Origin: Kiritimatiellales bacterium
GTDB taxonomy: Bacteria; Verrucomicrobiota; Kiritimatiellia; Kiritimatiellales; Pontiellaceae
Direction: 5' to 3'
Assembly: GCA_030630445.1 (NCBI GenBank)
Contig: DAOVNC010000014.1
Location: forward strand, 1 to 18,208
Length of the DNA: 18,208 nt
Of the stretch, positions 1 to 5,729 are shown piece by piece. Position 1 is the stretch's first letter. Each line of letters starts with the position of its first letter. The notes below the pieces were generated by a model. The model made no database searches. It was not told where the DNA came from and saw nothing but the letters and a program-made list of their open reading frames with translations. The position numbers and the translations under genes are program-made.

Positions 1-59
1 AAAGGTTTACGAATTCTTTTCTGTCTCTTATCTTGTTGCTCCAAGAGAATCTTGTGGCT

Positions 60-75
60 TAACAGTGGCTTAACT
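60..75 (+). repeat. Left copy of 16-bp direct repeat flanking the Fic gene
   Basis: The sequence TAACAGTGGCTTAACT occurs here and exactly again at 1934-1949, in the same orientation on either side of the Fic gene. At this left copy the core GTGGCTTAAC is itself tandemly doubled (54-63 and 65-74). It could be a target duplication, a recombination site, or part of a shared remnant. Confidence 0.6.
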
Positions 76-171
76 TCTTGCCTGCCCCTCTTTTTGTGCT
101 TTGACGCGACACGAGATGAAAGCAGACGACAACGGAAAATAGAAACGAAGCAAGCGGGGATCCGGTCGACT

Positions 172-375
172 TTATAAGCGGGGTAAGAACGGTAAGGAAT
201 ACCCGGTAAGCCCCCGGAATTTTTTGAAGGGAATGAAAAAGCCTTTACCGGCCTCCAGTTTCACCTTGAGGAAGAAATTTTTGAGTTTTATCAGCCGGTC
301 AAGATGCGGGATGATTCTCTCTGGATCGATGTAGGGAGGGGGAGGGGGTGCGAATGTTCGAAGGGGGCGGTCATA
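172..375 (-). pseudogene. Possible remnant reading frame, unrecognised
   Basis: A minus-strand frame of 67 codons ends in TAA (172-174) and follows an in-frame TAG (376-378). It has no plausible start codon or ribosome binding site. The translation has a run of five prolines, then YIDPERIIPHLDRLIKLKNF, then a Lys/Phe-rich basic tail. This reads like the C-terminal end of a protein, but I do not recognise the family. It may also be chance translation of a dispersed intergenic repeat. Confidence 0.22.
205..250. repeat. Imperfect repeat, copy 1
   Basis: GGTAAGCCCC..AATTTTTT..GCCTTTACCG at 205-250 is echoed by GGTATAGCCCC..AAATTTTTT..GGCTTTACCG at 384-426, with small gaps. The shared order of blocks (purine start, C-run, A/T-run, CTTTACCG end) suggests two diverged copies of one element about 180 bases apart. 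Confidence 0.4.
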
Positions 376-383
376 CTAATATG

Positions 384-426
384 GGTATAGCCCCAGAAAT
401 TTTTTCAGCAAAAGGGGGCTTTACCG
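384..426. repeat. Imperfect repeat, copy 2
   Basis: This is the second, slightly shorter copy of the sequence at 205-250. It has the same C-run, A/T-run and CTTTACCG end. The minus-strand frame that is open through copy 1 is broken by stops here, consistent with decay. Confidence 0.4.
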
Positions 427-531
427 AAAGTGTTGTCGCCCTTCACCAACCTGCATTTTCAGGGTATCCGTGGCATCTTCCCGACCTCTAAGGTCGAAGA
501 GATCGTTGGGCTGGACTGCTCGCCCGTTTAG

Positions 532-561
532 TTGCCTGATAAATGGGGTAACAGATATTAT
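532..561 (+). promoter_or_regulatory. Candidate sigma70-type promoter of the Fic gene
   Basis: TTGCCT (532-537) and TATTAT (556-561) are separated by 18 bases and resemble -35 and -10 elements. The first AAATGGGGTA motif lies within the spacer and the second directly follows the -10 box, so a protein bound there would block RNA polymerase. The boxes are assigned by eye only. Confidence 0.4.
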
Positions 562-616
562 AAATAGGGTAATTTTTGTTTTACACTACCCCATTTAAGA
601 CTATCTTTACCCCATT
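540..616. promoter_or_regulatory. Four-copy operator-like motif cluster upstream of fic
   Basis: An AAATGGGGTA-type motif occurs four times between the promoter and the Fic start codon: TAAATGGGGTA (540-550) and TAAATAGGGTA (561-571) on the plus strand, and TACCCCATTTA (587-597) and TTACCCCATT (607-616) as reverse copies. Centres are about 21, 26 and 20 bases apart, near two helical turns. The layout of two direct plus two inverted sites looks like a cooperative operator. The Fic protein itself ends in a probable winged helix, so autoregulation is a reasonable hypothesis. Confidence 0.6.
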
Positions 617-634
617 CAGCAACTGGAGGAATCC

Positions 635-1681
635 ATGCATTCACTCACATCCGACTATCTGAACCGAATTGTCCTGGCACCGGAGCAAGGCTCCACTCTC
701 AACAAAATCGGCGAATATAAAGGCAAACAGGAACTCTTTGCCCACCAAACACCCGAAATGCTGGAAACCTTGCGAAAGGCTGCCGTCGTTGAATCCAGCG
801 AATGCTCCAACCGGCTGGAGGGAATCACCGCCCCGCACAATCGTATTGAGGCTCTCGTGCTTCAGTCCACCACTCCGCAGAACCGTTCCGAGCAGGAAAT
901 TGCGGGCTACCGCGATGCCCTTAATCTGATTCATGAATCTGCCGCCTACATGGACTGCTCCGTTAACGTCTGCCTGCAACTCCACACCATGCTCTACCGC
1001 TATCTCCCCGGTGACGGTGGACGCTGGAAGATGAACGATAATGAAATCATCGAACGCAATCCGGACGGAAGCGTCCACCGGATACGCTTCAAAACCGTCA
1101 GCGCCGTTGAAACGCCGCAGGCGATGGGTTATCTGGCCGAACGCTACAAAACAGGCATTGAAGATATAAGAAAAGAACCGTTGCTGGTCATTCCGCTCAC
1201 TGTGCTTGATTTTCTCTGCATCCACCCGTTCTCCGATGGGAACGGACGCATCTCTCGACTGCTGACCCTAATGATGCTCTATCACTTCAACTACGATGTC
1301 GGTCGCTATATCAGCCTTGAACGCATCTTTGAGGAATCCAAAGAAACCTACTACGAGTCGCTTGAAGCCAGCTCGCAAAACTGGCACGAGGGCCGTCATG
1401 ACCCGAACCCGTGGCTCAACTATTTCTGGGGAACCCTTCTGCGCGCCTACAGCGAATTCGAAGAACGCGTCGGCACCGTCGCCAAGGGGCGCGGAACCAA
1501 AACCGAACTCATCCGGCAGGCGGTTGATCGACGGATCGGCCCCTTTGCCATTTCCGACATAGAATCTGAATGCCCCGGTACTAGCCGCGATATGGTACGC
1601 CTCGTCCTGCGCCAACTCCGCGACGAGGGCATCATCAGCTCCCATGGCAAAGGCCGCGGCGCAAAATGGCTCAAAAACTAG
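635..1681 (+). CDS. Fic family protein (class II, probable protein adenylyltransferase) with C-terminal winged helix
   Basis: Fic-domain enzymes usually transfer AMP from ATP to a hydroxyl side chain of a target protein. The signature HPFSDGNGR is at residues 197-205, with catalytic His197, the anion-binding DGN turn, Arg205 and a further Arg at 208. Residues 58-63 (SNRLEG) match the [S/T]xxxE[G/N] inhibitory motif of class II Fic proteins, in which the glutamate blocks productive ATP binding, so the enzyme is probably autoinhibited. The last ~65 residues look like a winged-helix DNA-binding domain. At 348 aa it has the usual length of this Fic subgroup. The start is supported by CTGGAGGA ending four bases before ATG. 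It stands alone, with no antitoxin or other partner gene, behind a cluster of operator-like repeats and next to a tRNA remnant, so it may be island cargo. The cellular target cannot be told from sequence. Confidence 0.93.
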   Translation: MHSLTSDYLNRIVLAPEQGSTLNKIGEYKGKQELFAHQTPEMLETLRKAAVVESSECSNRLEGITAPHNRIEALVLQSTTPQNRSEQEIAGYRDALNLIHESAAYMDCSVNVCLQLHTMLYRYLPGDGGRWKMNDNEIIERNPDGSVHRIRFKTVSAVETPQAMGYLAERYKTGIEDIRKEPLLVIPLTVLDFLCIHPFSDGNGRISRLLTLMMLYHFNYDVGRYISLERIFEESKETYYESLEASSQNWHEGRHDPNPWLNYFWGTLLRAYSEFEERVGTVAKGRGTKTELIRQAVDRRIGPFAISDIESECPGTSRDMVRLVLRQLRDEGIISSHGKGRGAKWLKN

Positions 1682-1933
1682 ATCAACAGCCCCACCCCTC
1701 AGCCGAACCCCGCAACGGGCGTCCGTTGAAAAGTATGCTACCTGCATCATGTTGCTGGAGGGAAATTTAGACCGCGCCCGCCAGCTCGCACTTTCCCCCC
1801 TTGTCGTCTCCGACCACCTGTTTAATCAAGGAGCTCTATCTGTCGACCGGTGGAAGCGAACTAAGTTTCTAGCAGGCGCAGGGGTTCGGTCATCGTCATC
1901 TATTCTATGGCTGTGGCGGTAAGGGGATTCCTC

Positions 1934-1949
1934 TAACAGTGGCTTAACT
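1934..1949 (+). repeat. Right copy of 16-bp direct repeat flanking the Fic gene
   Basis: This is an exact copy of TAACAGTGGCTTAACT found at 60-75. Together the two copies bracket about 1.86 kb containing the Fic gene and its operators. Only one GTGGCTTAAC core is present here, against two at the left copy. Confidence 0.6.
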
Positions 1950-2085
1950 CGCACTGACAAGCGACGAAGTGGGACGAAATTACACGACTTTTTGAGCTTG
2001 TAAAAAACCAATAATACCCAATGAAAATGGGGCTAATATAGGTTTCTAATGGGATTTTGACCGATTCTTGAAAACCCTTGAAATT

Positions 2086-2150
2086 TGATTGCTAATCCGT
2101 TGTGCGGCGAATGTTGCACCGGGGTTTTGAATCCCCCCCCCTTTCCGCCA
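2086..2150 (+). pseudogene. Decayed 3' half of tRNA-Ser(GCU), probable attachment-site remnant
   Basis: The segment reads as a serine tRNA from the anticodon loop onward. TTGCTAA carries anticodon GCT (2091-2093). A long class II variable arm follows (GTGCGGC 2102-2108, loop GAAT, GTTGCAC 2113-2119, seven pairs including two G-T). Then comes a T-arm (GGGG 2121-2124, loop TTTTGAAT, then a C-run), the 3' acceptor strand CCTTTCC, discriminator G2147 and an encoded CCA (2148-2150). The T-loop has eight bases instead of seven and lacks the TTCGA core, the C-run has two surplus bases, and the 5' side of the anticodon stem does not pair. No 5' acceptor or D-arm precedes it. This is expected when an integrase recombines within a tRNA gene and leaves a 3' copy at the far end of the element. 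Confidence 0.7.
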
Positions 2151-2162
2151 TTTCCCTTAACC

Positions 2163-2184
2163 AGAAGGGTTTGCGAACCCTTCT
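2163..2184 (+). terminator. Hairpin downstream of the tRNA remnant
   Basis: AGAAGGGTT (2163-2171) and AACCCTTCT (2176-2184) form a perfect 9-bp stem with loop TGCG. A CCCCCTTTTT tract follows, starting 7 bases downstream. It could be the old terminator of the tRNA gene, though the T-run is not directly at the stem. Confidence 0.4.
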
Positions 2185-2497
2185 CTGTGTTCCCCCTTTT
2201 TCAGCCCGCGCTCCGAAGGGGAACTCCCGTCAGAGCACCGCGGGTGAGCGAAGCGGGCCTGCTTTTGATGGCATCTTGCAGATCCCCACAACACCTTGAA
2301 ACAGATCACGCCTCAAGGCTTTAAGCAAGCATTCGAGCACCTAAACACCTATAAAACAGTATGTGTATTTTGTTGCGCACTGGCCTCGAGTGAGTAGCAT
2401 ATCTGCGCAGGGGAGGAGATATTTCGGATCGGCCGAATTCCCTAAAAATAAATGACCGCCCGTCTTAGCTCGTAGTCCCGATCAATGGGAGGAAGTT

Positions 2498-5400
2498 ATG
2501 AGGGCACACACGATCACACCAGTGCTGTTGACAGCACTGTTTCTCGCCTCGACAGGCAGCCAATCGCTGGCCACTACCTACTACGTCGACATAGACAACA
2601 CGGCTCCGGTTTCTCCGTATACAAATTGGGTCACGGCCGCAACCGATATTCAGAATGCCATCGATGTGGCATCGCCCGGCGACACCGTGCTTGTGACCAA
2701 CGGGGTCTATGCCAGCGGAGGCGCGCCGTTGCCGGGGTATGCCTTGACGAACCGTGTTTGCATCACCACGAACATGACCGTTCAGAGCGTGAATGGGCCG
2801 GAATTCACTTTCATCGTGGGAACCGAGGATACCACAACCTCCAATGGTCTGGCCTCGGTGCGCTGCGCATCGCTTGTCCCCAATGCCGTGTTGAGCGGCT
2901 TCACGCTGACCAATGGCTACACCATGAAATACAGCGGGCTGGAACCAGATGGTATGGATGGCGTCACGATAGAAGCCATAGAGCCGGATCCGTGGGATAT
3001 GAACGGCGGCGGTGCTTTGCTCGATCAGGGCGGCACAGTGTCGAATTGCGTGATTACCAGCTGTGGAGCCGATGCCGGCGGGGGCGGGGTCTACTGCTTT
3101 GGCGGCGGGATTTTGGATCGCTGTATAATCGAGCATAATTCCGTCAGCAATGGGGGTGGCGGCGGGATAAAATTTAAGAATGGCGGAAGCGCCAACAATT
3201 GTCTGATCGCCGCTAATTTTGCGGATTACAATGGCGGTGGAGTGCATTGCTCGGACGGGGGCATTTTGAATAACTGCACGATTGTTGAAAACAGTGGCGG
3301 TGGAATCAGTGCCTATAGCGAAGATTATGGAGATGTGGCTTTCCGGAACTGCATTATCTACTACAACGTAAGCGAGGAAGCCGGTGGCTCGAATCATTCG
3401 GGAGAAGGCCTATATGAGTATTGCTGCACAACACCGATGCCGGGTGATGAGGGGGAAGGGGGAGAAGGTGATCCGCCGGAGGGCTGCATCACAAATAATC
3501 CCCGATTCCTGGATATGGAAGGGGGGAATTATCGATTGCGTTCGTCTTCTCCGTGTCTGGATTCCGGCACAAACGGGTATGTCGTCGGCAGTATGGATCT
3601 GGACGGCCATGCCCGCATCGTGAACGGCACGGTGGATATGGGTGCGTATGAGAGCAGGCAGCTTTTGGTCATCACGTCGCCGTCGAATGGCGGCACCACG
3701 GTGTATGGTGAAACAACTCACTATGATTTAAGCGGAACATGCCATGCAAGCATCGTGGGCAGCCTCGTCTGGACTAACGGCGCAACCGGTGCCAGCGGAA
3801 CGCTCACGGCCGCGACACTCTGGAACATAACCAGCGTACCGCTTGGTTGGGGTGCCAATGCAATCTTCGTCAGCGGCACAAATGCCGCGGGCGACCATGC
3901 GGTCGATTCCGTAGATATCACGCGCAGCTATGAACATGGCGGCAGTTCACCCGAACATTATGTCTGGATCGACAGCCCGTCATCCGCATGGCCCTATACA
4001 AACTGGAACACGGCCGCCCATGTGATCCAGGATGCCGTGAACGCGGCTGCAAGCGGAGACACCGTATGGGCAACCAACGGGGTGTACGATACAGGCGGTA
4101 TGGTAGTGGACACCTACCCCGGGGGGAATAATCGTGTCGTGATCACGAGAGCCGTCACTCTTCGTTCCGTAGGTGGTCCATCCAGTACGTTTATTGTCGG
4201 TGCTGCAGGGTCGGTTGAGACCAATGGCGTTGATGCCGTGCGGTGCGCGTATCTTGCAACAGGTGCGGAGCTGCATGGCTTTACGCTGATGGATGGACAC
4301 TCCGAAAACTATGGTGGTGGACTATATCTGGATGAGGCGGCGATGGCATCGAATTGTGTCGTCAGGGATTGTACTGCCCATTCTGCAGGTGGCGTGTACT
4401 GTCGGGGAGGTGATCTCGTTGACTGCAGAATTGTCGGCAATTCGGCCTTCAACCCCGGTTCGACCACCCACGGCGGCGGCATCTACTGCTGCATGTCCGG
4501 GACCGTGACCCGCTGCACGATTGCCACAAACTATGCAGGCTACGGCGGCGGCCTGTATACGACCGAGGGCTCGGTGCTGACGGATTGCGTTATTGCCACC
4601 AACACGGGGGGCAGAGGCGCGGGCATATACAACTACGACAGCCTGGTGAGCCATAGCATCATTGAAAACAACTGGTCCACCGATCAGGGAGGCGGTATTC
4701 GCGGCGGCGGATCGGCTCTCTTTAGCGACTGCATCATCCGGGGCAACTCGACCCGGCAAAGCGGAGGCGGAGCACTTTGCTTCAACGATACGACCCTTCT
4801 CCGATGCCGGATCACGGACAACGAATCGCGCGATTCGGCTGGCGGCGGAATTTACTTCTACTACTCGGGGTATGCCAAGAACTGCCTGATCGACGGAAAT
4901 CGGGCGAGAGCAGGAGGCGGTGTCTACTGCCGGGATGGCGGTGTCGTGGACAACTGCACGATCGTCGGTAACTCGGCGACCTACGATGGAGGGGGCATAT
5001 ACCGCAATGGGGGAGGAACGTTCCGCAACAGCATCATATATGATAACACTGCGGCTACAGATCCAAACTACGATGGGACTACTGGCGGATATACCTATTG
5101 TTGCACAACGCCAGACCCCGGAGATTCTGGCAACATAACCAGCGATCCACTGTTCATCGATGCTGCCGCCGGGAATTGGCGCATTGGCTATGGCTCGCCG
5201 TGCATAGACGCTGGGACGAACGGGACCGTGCAGAGCAGTACCGACCTCGACGGCAACGCCCGCATCGTCAACAGCATCGTGGACATGGGGGCCTACGAGT
5301 ACGATGGCGAAATATACGACTCGGACGGTGATCGCAGTACCGACAGCGACGAGTACACCGCCGACACCGATCCAACAGACGGCAACGACTGGTTCCACAT

Positions 5401-5605
5401 TGCATCGATCAGCAACAGTGCCGTCTTCTTCGACTCGTCGGCCAGCCGCTGGTACACGCTGCTGGCCTGCACCAACCTCGTTGAAGGCGTCTGGACGAAT
5501 GTGCCCGGCACCCCGCCGCGCATAGGTGTGGGTGGCGCGGACTCGATGCAATCCACCAATAACCTGCCGGAGGAATTCTATAAACTGGAGGTGGCACTGC
5601 CGTAG
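2498..5605 (+). CDS. Secreted parallel beta-helix protein, two modules with Ig-like linker
   Basis: This is a large exported protein (1035 aa) of the type often annotated as right-handed parallel beta-helix or choice-of-anchor Q protein. A signal peptide covers residues 1-25 (cleavage near SLA/TT). Module 1 (about 28-386) begins YYVDID...PYTNW and ends DLDG...VDMGAYE. A bacterial Ig-like segment (about 388-480) follows, then module 2 (about 487-935), which repeats the same opening and ending. Each module has a PYTNW...AAxxIQ..GDTV..TNGVY cap, a TFIVG..VRCAxL segment, and coils of ~20-25 residues with the pattern GGGxY...GG...NCxIxxN. Residues from 941 (DSDGD...DSDE) look like a calcium-binding thrombospondin-type segment, before an ~80-residue C-terminal domain. 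GGGAGGA sits four bases before the ATG. It is paralogous to the next gene. Polysaccharide binding, lyase activity or adhesion are all possible; no catalytic site can be assigned. Confidence 0.88.
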   Translation: MRAHTITPVLLTALFLASTGSQSLATTYYVDIDNTAPVSPYTNWVTAATDIQNAIDVASPGDTVLVTNGVYASGGAPLPGYALTNRVCITTNMTVQSVNGPEFTFIVGTEDTTTSNGLASVRCASLVPNAVLSGFTLTNGYTMKYSGLEPDGMDGVTIEAIEPDPWDMNGGGALLDQGGTVSNCVITSCGADAGGGGVYCFGGGILDRCIIEHNSVSNGGGGGIKFKNGGSANNCLIAANFADYNGGGVHCSDGGILNNCTIVENSGGGISAYSEDYGDVAFRNCIIYYNVSEEAGGSNHSGEGLYEYCCTTPMPGDEGEGGEGDPPEGCITNNPRFLDMEGGNYRLRSSSPCLDSGTNGYVVGSMDLDGHARIVNGTVDMGAYESRQLLVITSPSNGGTTVYGETTHYDLSGTCHASIVGSLVWTNGATGASGTLTAATLWNITSVPLGWGANAIFVSGTNAAGDHAVDSVDITRSYEHGGSSPEHYVWIDSPSSAWPYTNWNTAAHVIQDAVNAAASGDTVWATNGVYDTGGMVVDTYPGGNNRVVITRAVTLRSVGGPSSTFIVGAAGSVETNGVDAVRCAYLATGAELHGFTLMDGHSENYGGGLYLDEAAMASNCVVRDCTAHSAGGVYCRGGDLVDCRIVGNSAFNPGSTTHGGGIYCCMSGTVTRCTIATNYAGYGGGLYTTEGSVLTDCVIATNTGGRGAGIYNYDSLVSHSIIENNWSTDQGGGIRGGGSALFSDCIIRGNSTRQSGGGALCFNDTTLLRCRITDNESRDSAGGGIYFYYSGYAKNCLIDGNRARAGGGVYCRDGGVVDNCTIVGNSATYDGGGIYRNGGGTFRNSIIYDNTAATDPNYDGTTGGYTYCCTTPDPGDSGNITSDPLFIDAAAGNWRIGYGSPCIDAGTNGTVQSSTDLDGNARIVNSIVDMGAYEYDGEIYDSDGDRSTDSDEYTADTDPTDGNDWFHIASISNSAVFFDSSASRWYTLLACTNLVEGVWTNVPGTPPRIGVGGADSMQSTNNLPEEFYKLEVALP

Positions 5606-5631
5606 TGTTATGTCAAGCGAAGCGGGTTGGC

Positions 5632-5668
5632 GCGGGATCGTAGAAGCGACGTCTCGTCGCTTTCCCGC
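5632..5668. repeat. Nested palindrome with GTCTCG core between the beta-helix genes
   Basis: AAGCGACG (5644-5651), loop TCT, CGTCGCTT (5655-5662) form a perfect 8-bp stem. An outer GCGGGA (5632-5637) pairs with TCCCGC (5663-5668). The inner hairpin is preceded by GTAG exactly as in a related structure at 17500-17547. It may attenuate or terminate transcription between the two paralogs, or be a dispersed palindromic repeat; there is no T-run. Confidence 0.5.
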
Positions 5669-5729
5669 ATAGCCAGCTGGCCGCTTGCACTGCATTTTTG
5701 AAAACGATTGTCGAAAAAGGAAAACAACG

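Larger units (their letters stand above)
1..539. other. Gene-poor left flank, no intact gene
   Basis: This 539-base stretch contains no complete gene with a start codon and ribosome binding site. On the minus strand it has open frames without starts: one of 67 codons at 172-375, and one running off the left edge from about 260. It also holds two diverged copies of a ~45-base sequence (205-250 and 384-426) and a short tandem repeat at 54-74. The pattern suggests decayed mobile or repeat DNA rather than active genes (inference). Confidence 0.5.
1682..2497. other. Intergenic stretch with repeat, tRNA remnant and hairpins
   Basis: No credible gene is visible in these 816 bases. In order it holds the right copy of the 16-bp repeat (1934-1949), an A/T-rich segment, the tRNA-Ser 3' remnant (2086-2150), a 9-bp hairpin (2163-2184), a GC-rich imperfect inverted repeat (GCCCGC at 2204-2209 against GCGGGC at 2253-2258), and the leader of the first beta-helix gene. 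That gene's ribosome binding site GGGAGGA is at 2487-2493. No convincing promoter stands out. Confidence 0.6.

Noticed and set aside
54..75. GTGGCTTAA as the D-arm of a tRNA-Ser 5' half matching the 3' remnant
   Set aside because: The neighbouring bases do not form D or acceptor stems, and the same sequence recurs at 1934-1949 without tRNA context.
641..1225. Minus-strand frame of 194 codons inside the Fic gene
   Set aside because: The plus strand encodes an unambiguous Fic domain; the antisense translation has no motif.
1644..1922. Small gene overlapping the 3' end of the Fic gene
   Set aside because: No ribosome binding site, begins inside the Fic gene, and its translation has no recognisable features.
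2086..2150. Intact tRNA gene
   Set aside because: There is no 5' acceptor strand or D-arm upstream, the T-loop is eight bases and the anticodon stem is unpaired, so it is only a remnant.
2465..3397. Minus-strand frame of 310 codons opposite the start of the first beta-helix gene
   Set aside because: Same cause as above; no ribosome binding site or recognisable protein.
5685..5729. TTG start for the second beta-helix protein
   Set aside because: It would put a charged 15-residue stretch before the signal peptide. GTG 5730 has a ribosome binding site and begins the signal peptide.
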